Origin: JBFWPF01 sp050250135
GTDB lineage: Bacteria; Chlamydiota; Chlamydiia; Chlamydiales; JAFEGQ01
Direction of reading: 5' to 3'
DNA: 30,920 nucleotides
NCBI GenBank assembly: GCA_050250135.1
Contig: JBFWPF010000027.1
Coordinates: forward strand, 1-30,920
Positions 15,360 to 22,187 of the stretch are shown one piece after another. Position numbers and translations under genes: made by a program. Under the pieces are notes generated by a model. That model had not been told where the DNA came from, did no database searches, and was given only the letters and a program-made list of their open reading frames with translations. Within the stretch, counting starts at the first letter, position 1, and every line of letters starts with the position of its first letter.

Positions 15360-16144
15360 CTTTTCCTCCGGAGGGCTAACAGTTGGCTGACCCGCCGATT
15401 TTGATACACACGAGCAATCTCTGTCAGCCGCTCTTCGCTGAGGTGAGGGATCGAATCGGGGTCGACTCTAAGGTGGTCAACGAGGTAGCTCTCCATCAAT
15501 TGGGGGGTGGTGATTTCAACAACAGGGGCAACGAGATCGGCTAGCGCTTTTTCCGGGGTTGCGATCAGAAAGGCCTGTGCCCTGTTGGCTTGGACAAGGC
15601 TTACCCCGACGGGGTACTTGCTTGGGTGGAGGTGTTGGTAGGTAAAGCGCCCTAGGGGTGTTTGAAATTCCCGGTTCCGTTTGAGGGTGACGCTAGTAAT
15701 CCCATAGGCAGCCTCTGGGATCATGCCGTAGTGGGCAAGAGCATATTCGAGGGAGACATAGGAGGGGCCATAGAGGAGGTTGGCGAGTAGCTCAGGGCAG
15801 GGGGGGCGGCGCTGGTAGGGCTCGCCAAAGATGTAGAGCCCCTTTTTGATTCGGATAATACCCCTGATTGTGACCTATCGTCCAGGGGGCGCGGCAGATG
15901 GTAGTCAGATAGCGCACATCGTGACGAGGCCAGGTCTTTAGACCTGGGTGAGGAGGGATGTCCGCTAGATGGCCACCAGCTGTAGATGCCCTCTGGGCGA
16001 TAGGTCGCAATCAGGGGTAATAGCCCCCGACTCGAGCAGGCGGGTGACCTTGTCTCGCGGCTTTTTGTATTCTTCTAAGTGACTCATTAAGAACGAGTAA
16101 GAGAATTCCTCTCCCGGCACATCTCGTCGTAGGCGATCCAACAA
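15356..16144 (-). pseudogene. abiEi: AbiEi-type antitoxin/autorepressor split by a palindromic element
   Basis: The N-terminal winged helix (KPRDKVTRLLESGAI, then IRIKKGLYIF after repair) and the C-terminal domain (LLYGPSYVSLEYALAHYG, MIPEAAYGITSVTLKR, ATPEKALADL) are the standard AbiEi layout. The element at 15861-16017, with duplication TAATA, interrupts the wing codons. Removing 162 bp gives one frame of about 207-208 residues. As it stands, the first part stops at a TAG (15965) inside the element after about 58 residues. The C-terminal part could restart at ATG 15724 (122 aa). In AbiE systems the N-domain represses the operon and the C-domain gives immunity, so a split might lift repression yet keep some immunity. 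I start the gene at TTG 16144 or 16141, because GGAGG lies 6-9 bases upstream and earlier codons are operator DNA. Confidence 0.9.
15861..16017 (-). mobile_element. 157-bp palindromic MITE-like element, copy B (in the antitoxin gene)
   Basis: Read on the minus strand, this is identical over 157 bp to copy A. TAATA directly repeats at 15856-15860 and 16018-16022. Perfect identity of two copies 5.5 kb apart implies very recent transposition or gene conversion. The element lies in the same orientation relative to its host gene as the other two copies. Confidence 0.95.
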
Positions 16145-16158
16145 CACTATCCTCCCAG

Positions 16159-16181
16159 TATGTCCACTATTATTGGACATA
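16159..16181. promoter_or_regulatory. AbiE operator box 2
   Basis: TATGTCCA-N7-TGGACATA, a 23-bp inverted repeat that overlaps the -10 box of the AbiE promoter. It matches box 1 exactly in arm sequence and spacing, and lies 45 bp from it centre to centre, a little over four helical turns. AbiEi proteins are known to bind paired 23-bp inverted repeats cooperatively. Confidence 0.75.
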
Positions 16182-16197
16182 TGGGTCAATAATGCAA
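16169..16197 (-). promoter_or_regulatory. AbiE operon promoter
   Basis: TTGCAT-N17-AATAAT on the minus strand lies between the two operator boxes, with its -10 inside box 2. Transcription would start about 15 bases before the GGAGG ribosome site, which places the translation start at TTG 16144 or 16141. Repressor on box 2 would block polymerase. Confidence 0.6.
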
Positions 16198-16232
16198 GAC
16201 CACTATGTCCACGAAAAATGGACATAGTGGTC
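16198..16232. promoter_or_regulatory. AbiE operator box 1 (extended hairpin)
   Basis: Perfect 14-bp arms, GACCACTATGTCCA and its complement, flank a 7-base centre. The core TATGTCCA-N7-TGGACATA equals box 2. It is 27 bp downstream of the deoxyribosyltransferase stop. No T-run follows on the minus strand, so it is a better operator than terminator. Confidence 0.75.
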
Positions 16233-16258
16233 AGATACTTGATTGTGAGCTACTTTCC

Positions 16259-16834
16259 TTAGGGGGATAGGGGAGAGAGGAGGGTGGGGTAGGCTGCCAC
16301 ATGCTCTTGCATGGGGAGGTCATTTTCGAATTGGGTAGCGCGGTAGTAGGCCATCGCTTCGTGGATCGCCTCGGGGCCCTTGATTGTATCCGGACGCTCC
16401 AAGAGCCAAGCAGCCCCCTCCTCAACGGTGTCGACTAGCTTATCGCTGAGGTTTTCAACGAAGGGATGAACCCAATTGGCCACTTCAACATCGAGCAGAG
16501 AGGTCCTCCCTTTGTGGTAGTGGCTTCCTCTGGGAGCAAGGGTGACGATGGGGATTCGGTTGACCTTCGCCCACATCATTTCGGCGCCGACGCCAAGCCC
16601 GCGCCGCTCCCGCGCATCGACAAAAACGGCGTCGGCGCAGCTCACCATCACCATATCTCGGCCAAAAACCGATTTCTGGTCGGAGAGGTCATCGGAGCGG
16701 ATCGAAGGATTGAGGAGGAGGACCTCCTCACCTAGCACCGCTTTTAGGGCGGCAAGTTCACGCGGGCCCCAGTAGGACTCATTGGGCGTTTCATGGGCCT
16801 TCTGTATTTTGCCGGCGAGATAGATCGAGATCAT
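16259..16834 (-). CDS. Nucleoside 2-deoxyribosyltransferase-like protein (191 aa)
   Basis: The fold is suggested by the N-terminal IYLAGKI strand-loop and the ADAVFVDARERRGLGVGAEMMWAK segment. The latter carries the Asp and Glu positions of the deoxyribosyltransferase-like (PF05014) family, which exchanges bases on deoxynucleosides or hydrolyses nucleotide N-glycosidic bonds. The usual DxxxxGTxxE motif is present in altered form (DARERRGLGVGAE), so substrate and even activity are uncertain. The family is 130-190 residues long. The start ATG has no Shine-Dalgarno sequence but sits 6 bases after a strong promoter (TTGACA-N17-TAGACT), so the mRNA is probably leaderless. The promoter overlaps the 3' end of the amine oxidase gene. 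The likely role is nucleotide salvage or sanitation, in the cytoplasm. Confidence 0.75.
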   Translation of the reverse strand: MISIYLAGKIQKAHETPNESYWGPRELAALKAVLGEEVLLLNPSIRSDDLSDQKSVFGRDMVMVSCADAVFVDARERRGLGVGAEMMWAKVNRIPIVTLAPRGSHYHKGRTSLLDVEVANWVHPFVENLSDKLVDTVEEGAAWLLERPDTIKGPEAIHEAMAYYRATQFENDLPMQEHVAAYPTLLSPLSP

Positions 16835-16840
16835 GGGGCG

Positions 16841-16869
16841 AGTCTAGCGAGCCCCTAGTGCCCTGTCAA
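16841..16869 (-). promoter_or_regulatory. Leaderless-type promoter of the deoxyribosyltransferase gene
   Basis: A perfect -35 TTGACA, a 17-base spacer and TAGACT are followed by CGCCCC and then ATG at 16834. The expected start of transcription, about 7 bases after the -10, is the A of the ATG. It is the best example of this layout in the window. Confidence 0.7.
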
Positions 16870-18172
16870 CCATCCGTGCGGCCCGCTCGCCCGATTCGAT
16901 CGCCCCCTCCATGGTGGCGATATGGGCTATGGAGGTGTGCTCGCCAGCAAAAAAAAGGCCGCCCAGCGGGGCAAAGGGGGCCGATATCTGCTCGCCAAAG
17001 GCCTCGGTCTCGACCTTAAAGAGGGCCGCTTGGCCAGGGCCATAGCAGGAGTAGCTCCCCTTGGTATAGGGCTCCCGGCACCAGTTGATGGCGATCCCCT
17101 CCTCTGCCTCGATATAGGGGAGGTGGGTGTCGGCTGTGGGGCACCGGAGCCCCTTGTAGGAGAGGTTGGGATAGGTCGCCTTGAGGGCGGGCAGCTCCTG
17201 GGCAAAGGAGGCGTCCACATCGGTAAAGCACCCCGCCTCCCCTCCGTAATAGAGGGTGAGGAGGCTCTTGTCGTCGTTGAAGTAGGTGACCGCATGCTCG
17301 GTGTAGCAGTAGTCGGAGGCATTAGGGTCGGGCCGCTTTACCGGGATCATGATCTTCGCGTTGGTGCCAAAGCCCAGCTCGGTGATCGGGCGGAGGCGCT
17401 CTTTCGGGAGGGCCCCCTCCTCAAAGGTGATGTCGGAGTAGATGGAGCTGGGGATAGTCAGGATCAGGTAGTCGGCTTCAACGGAGCGGCCGCCGATTTG
17501 AAGGTGGAAGCGCCCCTCCCGCTTGCCCACTTGGGTGAGGGGGGAGCGGTAATGGATGGGGGAGCGGATAGCCTTTGTAAGGGCCTCAATCAGGCGGCAG
17601 TTTCCCCCTTCGACCGTCTCGACGCAAAAGGTGGTGTGGTGCTCAAAGGCGTTGCAGTAGTAGGTCCAGAAGGTGGAGAGATCGGCGGCATCGACCTCAT
17701 TTGAGTCGAGCCCGTCGTAGTTGCGGATCCGGATCTCAAAGAGCCTCCGGAGTATCCCCTCTTTCCCCAGATGGTGGTCGAGGAGCTCGCCAAGGTGAGC
17801 GGCCGTTTTTGCCCGCTCTTGGAGGGACTCCAGGAGGGCGGGGGAGGGGGGAGGGAGGTGGTGGAGGGTGGGGGGGTAGGGGTGGCAGCGCCCCTCGTGG
17901 TAATAGGTCCGACGCATCGGTGTCTCATGCCGATGGACCCGAAGGCCCATCTCGGCGATCAGGGCCCGCATGTGGAGGGCCTTTCCCCCATCACCGATGA
18001 ATTTCCCTCCGAGCTCGTCCTGGGCCTCCCCATGGCGATAGCCAAAGATCCGCCCTCCGGGCCTCGGTCGAGCCTCATAGACAGTAGCCTCAATCCCTTT
18101 GGTCTGGAGGCGGTGGGCACAGCTCAGGCCCGAAAGACCAGCCCCGATAATCACAACTTTGGGCTTCTTCAT
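16844..18172 (-). CDS. FAD-dependent amine oxidase (442 aa)
   Basis: The N-terminal dinucleotide-binding motif VVIIGAGLSGL (residues 6-16) is followed by the acidic strand end (VYEARPRPGGRIFG), the classic GG doublet of flavin monoamine oxidases. The C-terminal FAD-binding block GLFFAGEHTS is present, ending in ATMEGAIESGERAA. The length fits the family. Members oxidise primary or secondary amines, including polyamines and amino acids, to imines with release of hydrogen peroxide. The substrate cannot be read from sequence. The ATG overlaps the HAD hydrolase stop by 4 bp (ATGA), so the two are translationally coupled and transcribed from the promoter at 18838-18867. No signal peptide is present, so it is probably cytoplasmic. 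The gene looks intact. Confidence 0.92.
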   Translation of the reverse strand: MKKPKVVIIGAGLSGLSCAHRLQTKGIEATVYEARPRPGGRIFGYRHGEAQDELGGKFIGDGGKALHMRALIAEMGLRVHRHETPMRRTYYHEGRCHPYPPTLHHLPPPSPALLESLQERAKTAAHLGELLDHHLGKEGILRRLFEIRIRNYDGLDSNEVDAADLSTFWTYYCNAFEHHTTFCVETVEGGNCRLIEALTKAIRSPIHYRSPLTQVGKREGRFHLQIGGRSVEADYLILTIPSSIYSDITFEEGALPKERLRPITELGFGTNAKIMIPVKRPDPNASDYCYTEHAVTYFNDDKSLLTLYYGGEAGCFTDVDASFAQELPALKATYPNLSYKGLRCPTADTHLPYIEAEEGIAINWCREPYTKGSYSCYGPGQAALFKVETEAFGEQISAPFAPLGGLFFAGEHTSIAHIATMEGAIESGERAARMVDRALGAR

Positions 18173-18831
18173 GAGGTCCTGACGGCGTTGAGTAGCCCCC
18201 GTTCTTCAAGCGACTCGCGAACCTGCTCGGGGGACTCATAAAGGATACCGTCGATCCCCACTGCTCTGGCCGTCGCAATGTTGGCAGGTTTATCATCGAT
18301 AAAGATCACCTGCTGGGGAGGGCGTCCTACCTGCTGAAGCAGGATCCGATAGGCTTTGGGATCGGGCTTGTCGACGCCAATCTCACAGGAGAGAACGACC
18401 GGGTCGAAGGGGGCGTAGAGGCCGAGGGCGCGGAGAAGCCTTGCATGGCGGCACTCAACGTTGGAAAGGAGGGCCACCTGCACCCCCTCCTCCTTGAGCT
18501 CATCCACCAGGGCATACATCTCCGGATCGGCTCCGATAGCGGCTCGCTGCACCGCCTCGAAATCTCGCGGCCAAGAGGAGGGGAGGGTGATCCCCTTTTG
18601 CCGGGCGTAGTCGCACCAGGCCCCTGTTACCGAGCTCCCCTTGTCCACCTGTGAGCGGATTTCGCCTTGAGCCTCTTGGAACTGCTTTTCGCTAAAATTA
18701 AAGGACTTGCACAGAAACTGGAGGGCGATGCTCCGGTCGGGATGGGCCATCACCCCGCCAAAGTCGAAGACCACGACGGGGGTCGCGGCAACCGTAAGGG
18801 GGAGAAGTAGGAGGACAAGCCATTTTTTCAC
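18169..18831 (-). CDS. HAD-superfamily hydrolase with N-terminal hydrophobic segment (220 aa)
   Basis: HAD subfamily IA motifs are in order: motif I VVFDFGGVM with nucleophile Asp23, motif II LLSN, the Lys of motif III in DKPDPKAY, and motif IV IFIDD. The second Asp of motif I is Gly (DFGG), as in several HAD-IA phosphatases and dehalogenase relatives. Just before motif I is a hydrophobic run (LVLLLLPLTVAA) after two Lys, resembling a signal peptide or anchor. If real, the enzyme acts outside the cytoplasm. I choose GTG 18831; the longer in-frame TTG at 18867 overlaps the -35 box. The -10 TATAAT ends 6 bases before GTG, suggesting a leaderless mRNA. It overlaps and is coupled with the amine oxidase gene. 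The substrate is unknown. Confidence 0.88.
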   Translation of the reverse strand: MKKWLVLLLLPLTVAATPVVVFDFGGVMAHPDRSIALQFLCKSFNFSEKQFQEAQGEIRSQVDKGSSVTGAWCDYARQKGITLPSSWPRDFEAVQRAAIGADPEMYALVDELKEEGVQVALLSNVECRHARLLRALGLYAPFDPVVLSCEIGVDKPDPKAYRILLQQVGRPPQQVIFIDDKPANIATARAVGIDGILYESPEQVRESLEERGLLNAVRTS

Positions 18832-18837
18832 AGTAGC

Positions 18838-18867
18838 ATTATACCCCTCCTGGGGGATTTGTGCCAA
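18838..18867 (-). promoter_or_regulatory. Promoter of the HAD-amine oxidase operon, leaderless type
   Basis: TTGGCA-N18-TATAAT is followed by GCTACT and GTG at 18831. The -10 is a perfect consensus. The predicted transcription start is the G of the start codon. An AGGAGG in the spacer lies upstream of the predicted start and so would not be in the mRNA. Confidence 0.6.
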
Positions 18868-18890
18868 CGCTTATGGCTGCTGTACGCCCT

Positions 18891-19979
18891 CTATCCGTTT
18901 CCGGTTCCCTTGACCGCCTTTTCGCCGATCTTCTTCCCTGCCTTGCGGCCAGCCACGTCATCTATGGGGTAGTGGATTCCGCCGTAGATGCGGGAGAGGC
19001 ACGACTCTTCAGCAAGGCGGTCCCACTCTGCCCGGTTTTGGGGCAGGTAGTGATCGAGCACCGCCTTGGCGACCCCCGCTTCGGTCGAATGGCCGGAGGG
19101 GTAGCTGGGGTGGGGGGGCACTGGGACCTCGTAGTGGACCGAGTTGTCCCGAATCTTGGGCCGCTCAACCAAGTAATGGTACTTGGCTCCGAAGAAGACG
19201 ATGGCTGCGTCGTAGAGGCCGGTCAGAAGAGCGGCTCGGGTGGCTAGGGTGGTGCGGAAGGGGACCTCTTCGCTAAAGAGGTAGTGGTTTGCAATCGCAA
19301 CCCAGTTACCCGCATAGGGGCCCCGCTGCCCTGCCCATTTGTGGATCGACTCCCGCGCGGCCGTTCCCATGTGCTCCTGCTGCTCCTTGATCTCCTTGAC
19401 CTCCTTTTTCCACCGGCCACTTCCGTCGGCTGGGGGGGAGGGGGGCCAGTAGCTTTTGGGATTTTCTAGGTGCCAGGGGATCCAGCGGGCCACCTCCCGT
19501 CCGACGGTGTAGGTGGTCCTCATGTTGGGGGGAACGGGGAACTCCTTCTCGCTCCTATCCTCTTGCTCGACCCGGTCCTTGATCTTGGCCATCACAATCT
19601 CCTTGAGGTCTTCCGAATAGCGGTCAGTCTTCAGGAAGTGGGGGGAGCGGTAGCCGGGAACCAGCAGCCGGAGAACGGCATCTGATACGGGATCGAGGCT
19701 CCCGATGTACTTGCCATGGGTGTCATAGGAAAGGGAGGCTGCCTCCTCTTGGGCGACATAGAGGTAGGTGGTGACCCGCTCGGCCTCGAAATGCTCAAGC
19801 CCGCCAGTCACTCTAGCCAGCACCGCATCCCATTGCTGGAGCTGGTCGTTATCCATCGTATAGCCCGACTCCCGCTTCTTGAGCTCCTCTTTTTCGTGAT
19901 GGGAGTAGTGAAAGTAGGTCTGAGCGGCTGCACAGAGATTGAGTGTGCAGCATACAAATAGCGTTACAAGCGTTCGCAT
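18891..19979 (-). CDS. Secreted PAP2-superfamily acid phosphatase (362 aa)
   Basis: A signal peptide is evident (LVTLFVCCTLNLCAAAQ, cleavage near residue 19). The three PAP2 motifs are all present: K266-x6-RP (KYHYLVERP), PSGH at 294-297, and SR-x5-H-x3-D (SRIYGGIHYPIDD, with His336). These form the phosphate site of class A acid phosphatases, lipid phosphatases and vanadium haloperoxidases. Unlike the membrane lipid-phosphatase type, it lacks multiple transmembrane helices, so a soluble periplasmic or outer-face enzyme is likely. About 200 residues precede motif I and are not recognised. The start ATG at 19979 has GAGG about 9 bases upstream. It diverges from the gene at 20062, and a 16-bp palindrome lies between them. 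Confidence 0.88.
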   Translation of the reverse strand: MRTLVTLFVCCTLNLCAAAQTYFHYSHHEKEELKKRESGYTMDNDQLQQWDAVLARVTGGLEHFEAERVTTYLYVAQEEAASLSYDTHGKYIGSLDPVSDAVLRLLVPGYRSPHFLKTDRYSEDLKEIVMAKIKDRVEQEDRSEKEFPVPPNMRTTYTVGREVARWIPWHLENPKSYWPPSPPADGSGRWKKEVKEIKEQQEHMGTAARESIHKWAGQRGPYAGNWVAIANHYLFSEEVPFRTTLATRAALLTGLYDAAIVFFGAKYHYLVERPKIRDNSVHYEVPVPPHPSYPSGHSTEAGVAKAVLDHYLPQNRAEWDRLAEESCLSRIYGGIHYPIDDVAGRKAGKKIGEKAVKGTGNG

Positions 19980-20013
19980 TGGGTGGCCTCACCGTTTTTT
20001 TGTTATCCAAACG

Positions 20014-20029
20014 CAAATGGCTCCATTTG
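20014..20029. promoter_or_regulatory. Palindrome between divergent genes
   Basis: CAAATGG-CT-CCATTTG has perfect 7-bp arms around 2 bases, and overlaps the -35 hexamer of the rightward promoter. On the opposite strand the adjacent bases read TTGACA, a -35 for the leftward phosphatase gene. A regulator bound here could control both genes. Confidence 0.45.
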
Positions 20030-20055
20030 TCAAATTTTGTGGTGCTCGGTACGCT
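20027..20055 (+). promoter_or_regulatory. Leaderless-type promoter of the gene at 20062
   Basis: TTGTCA-N17-TACGCT is followed by CGTCGC and ATG at 20062. No ribosome binding site precedes this ATG. Predicted transcription begins on the ATG. Confidence 0.5.
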
Positions 20056-20061
20056 CGTCGC

Positions 20062-20733
20062 ATGAACCGTTTTTGTTATATGAGCCGGCTGTTGCCTGGC
20101 AGTTGCGATCGGGTCCGCCGCCATTGGAGGGAGAAGCCCCCCATCGACAGGGGCCAAGAGGAGGCCTTTAGGGAGGCCTTGCAAATGACCGGCTTCGAAG
20201 CATGGCTCCAGGGGGAGAGGCTGATCCATTGCCTCGAGGGGGGATCGGCCCAGCGGATTTTCAGCGGTCTTCGCGACCAGATCGCTCACAAGAACCCGAT
20301 AGCCCTGAAGTTGCAGGCCTTTTACCAAGAGGTGCTCGGCAAGGACTATAGCCTTCCCTCAGTCACCCCCACTATCGAATGCCTCGCCGATTTGACACGC
20401 CCCGGAGGCGCTACCCAACTCAAGCGGGGGCGGTGCTTTCCTCTCCTTGCCGACAAAGTGGAGGCTCACCGGGCCTTTTCAGCCGCTGGAGATCGTGAGT
20501 GGCTTGAGCCCTTTGGGATCACCCGCTATACCCAATGGCTGCAGAAGAGTGACGAGGGGCATTTTCTCATCGTGTACACCGAGCACGATCGGCTCCTTGG
20601 CCCTGACCGCCTCAAGGAGGCGGGTGCCTATCCGGCTTGGCGCCGGGCCTCCTCCCTCTTTTCTCACCATACCGGTTTGCCAGAAGATCAGCTCAGCCCC
20701 GATATCGAGTGGCTTACCGCTTTCCACCCATAA
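20062..20733 (+). CDS. Hypothetical protein (223 aa)
   Basis: The family is not recognised. The product is a soluble protein of mixed alpha/beta composition, without a signal peptide or membrane segment. Its second half (AHRAFSAAGDREWLEPFGITRYTQWLQKS, then FLIVYTEHD) looks like a small ferredoxin-like or monooxygenase-type fold with two alpha/beta units, which is an impression rather than a domain hit. The frame is open for 41 further codons upstream, but those overlap the divergent promoter region. The ATG at 20062 follows a promoter by 6 bases. The 3' end overlaps the convergent membrane-protein gene by 20 bp. Confidence 0.7.
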   Translation: MNRFCYMSRLLPGSCDRVRRHWREKPPIDRGQEEAFREALQMTGFEAWLQGERLIHCLEGGSAQRIFSGLRDQIAHKNPIALKLQAFYQEVLGKDYSLPSVTPTIECLADLTRPGGATQLKRGRCFPLLADKVEAHRAFSAAGDREWLEPFGITRYTQWLQKSDEGHFLIVYTEHDRLLGPDRLKEAGAYPAWRRASSLFSHHTGLPEDQLSPDIEWLTAFHP

Positions 20734-21286
20734 GTTTAGGGACGAATCGGTTGCATTGGAGGCCGATGATGATGCAGATCAGGGAGAGGCCGTAGCCCAG
20801 GAACCAAGAATGGGCGATCTGCTGTTGAGTCAGAAAGTAGCTCGGTAGGGCCATGATGATCAGCAGCACCGCCCAGATGCTGGTTAGGACCCAATTGATC
20901 TTAAGAAAGAGGGGGTGGTGCCACCTCTCAGGCGGGGCCTGCTCACGGGCGTACTGCAGGGTAAAGGGCTTGCCGATCACCATCGAGAAGAGGACGATCG
21001 CTGCAAGGGCTGAGTTGGCCAGGAGGGAGGCGTGAGCTTGGCCCCAGGGCCAAAGGGTCAGCTGCGAGTTGATTGCTAAAAGGGCAAAGACGATCACCGA
21101 GCCCCATGGGAGGATGAACCCCTTCCTTAGCTCCCGAAAATTGAGCACCACCATCAAGAGGAGGGCCCCCAGACAGGCAATCAGCATCATCAGCGAGTTC
21201 GTGCCATAGAGCGACGCAAAAAAGATCCACGGCAGGAAGGCGGTAAAGAGGTGGTTCTTGAACAGTGAGAGGAGCCGTTGCCACAT
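20714..21286 (-). CDS. Integral membrane protein (190 aa)
   Basis: About six hydrophobic segments fill the sequence, for example LMMLIACLGALLLMVVLNF, HASLLANSALAAIVLFSMVIG and INWVLTSIWAVLLIIMALP. A loop phrase GKPFTLQYARE with following Pro-Glu-Arg-Trp-His is typical of a widespread uncharacterised membrane family often labelled hypothetical. No catalytic motif is seen. The ATG at 21286 lacks a Shine-Dalgarno sequence; it sits 8 bases after TTGACG-N17-TAACTA, so the leader would be only one or two bases. It diverges from the acetyltransferase gene at 21336 and overlaps the convergent gene at 20062-20733 by 20 bp. Confidence 0.82.
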   Translation of the reverse strand: MWQRLLSLFKNHLFTAFLPWIFFASLYGTNSLMMLIACLGALLLMVVLNFRELRKGFILPWGSVIVFALLAINSQLTLWPWGQAHASLLANSALAAIVLFSMVIGKPFTLQYAREQAPPERWHHPLFLKINWVLTSIWAVLLIIMALPSYFLTQQQIAHSWFLGYGLSLICIIIGLQCNRFVPKLMGGKR

Positions 21287-21294
21287 AAATGCGT

Positions 21295-21323
21295 TAGTTA
21301 CACTATGGCCAATAGTCCGTCAA
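21295..21323 (-). promoter_or_regulatory. Near-leaderless promoter of the membrane-protein gene
   Basis: TTGACG-N17-TAACTA on the minus strand ends 8 bases before the ATG at 21286. It lies in the 49-bp gap between divergent genes. Confidence 0.5.
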
Positions 21324-21335
21324 TCAGGAGTTCTA

Positions 21336-22061
21336 ATGGTGATCACCCCTTTCATGGACCATATCCGCTACCTCGGGAGGGAGGGGGGCCATGAGCTTGC
21401 CGAGCATGGCGACTACCTGACCCTTAAAACGGGCCTTCCCCACCCGATGGGAAACTGGGTGGTGGGACATGGGCTTCCGCGTGAGCCCGCTACCCTCTTT
21501 CCCGGCAGCCTCCCCTTCCTTTGGTTATCCGAGCCCTGGTCGGTCGAGCTCGACAGGGCCCTCCAAGAGCTGGGCCTGGCCCCCGATCCCCTAATGGGCG
21601 TGGCGGCGCCGCTAGAGAGCCTTGCGAGCGGAGCGGGGGATCCTCGAGTCTCTGTCACCGATGATTTTGACCGGTGGTGTCGGGTAGCGGGAGAGGTCTG
21701 GCACGCCCCTCCCTCCTTGATGCAGTCGCTGTTTCGGGCCTATGCTAAGCCGCAAGGCCCAGGGCTCCTCTTCCTCGCTGAGGTTGGCGCTAAGGAGGCT
21801 GGGTGTGCTCTCCTTCATTGTGAGCGGGGGGTCGCTGGCCTCCACTGGAATGCCGTTTTGCCCCAGTACCGGGGCAAGGGGCTCGGCTCAGCCCTGGTGG
21901 AGGCGAGGATCGGTTTTGCCCGGGAGCGGGGCTGCCACACTGGGGTGGCGGCCTGCCGCGACACCTCGCTGAGGATCTTCGAGCGGCTTGGCTTTCAGCA
22001 AACAGGGGCTCTAGCGAGCTACCTTCCCAAGCAGTTTGCCGAAAAGCTGGCGATGTTCTGA
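21336..22061 (+). CDS. GNAT-family N-acetyltransferase (241 aa)
   Basis: The C-terminal half carries the GNAT acetyl-CoA binding motif (VLPQYRGKGLGSALVEA, with the R/Q-x-x-G-x-G/A core) followed by the B motif ending LRIFERLGFQQTG. The first ~110 residues are a less conserved domain, so this is a longer two-part GNAT, possibly with a degenerate first domain. The acceptor substrate is unknown. The ATG at 21336 has AGGAG 5 bases upstream; an upstream in-frame start would overlap the divergent membrane-protein gene. A rho-independent terminator follows at 22080-22100, so it is probably a single-gene transcript. Confidence 0.88.
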   Translation: MVITPFMDHIRYLGREGGHELAEHGDYLTLKTGLPHPMGNWVVGHGLPREPATLFPGSLPFLWLSEPWSVELDRALQELGLAPDPLMGVAAPLESLASGAGDPRVSVTDDFDRWCRVAGEVWHAPPSLMQSLFRAYAKPQGPGLLFLAEVGAKEAGCALLHCERGVAGLHWNAVLPQYRGKGLGSALVEARIGFARERGCHTGVAACRDTSLRIFERLGFQQTGALASYLPKQFAEKLAMF

Positions 22062-22079
22062 ATTGATTATCAGAAACAT

Positions 22080-22100
22080 AGGCCAAAGTGGCCTCTTTTT
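22080..22100 (+). terminator. Rho-independent terminator after the acetyltransferase gene
   Basis: AGGCC-AAAGT-GGCCT forms a 5-bp GC-rich stem directly followed by C and five T. It lies 19 bp after the stop codon. The stem is short but the placement is right. Confidence 0.55.
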
Positions 22101-22187
22101 GTTAAGATGCTATTATGACTTAAGTCGATAAGCGTCAAATCATTAAAGTAATTGTAAAAATGGCTATAGAATTCAATTAAATTAATT

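Noticed and set aside
15792..16010. Separate 72-codon gene on the minus strand
   Set aside because: It is the element's own open frame running out of phase into the antitoxin gene.
16198..16232. Hairpin as a terminator of the deoxyribosyltransferase gene
   Set aside because: There is no T-run after the stem on the minus strand, and the same core repeats at 16159-16181 around the promoter, so an operator explains it better.
16922..17704. Long open frame (260 codons) on the plus strand
   Set aside because: It is antisense to the amine oxidase gene. The composition is Gly/Val/Leu-rich with no domain pattern, as expected from GC-rich antisense frames.
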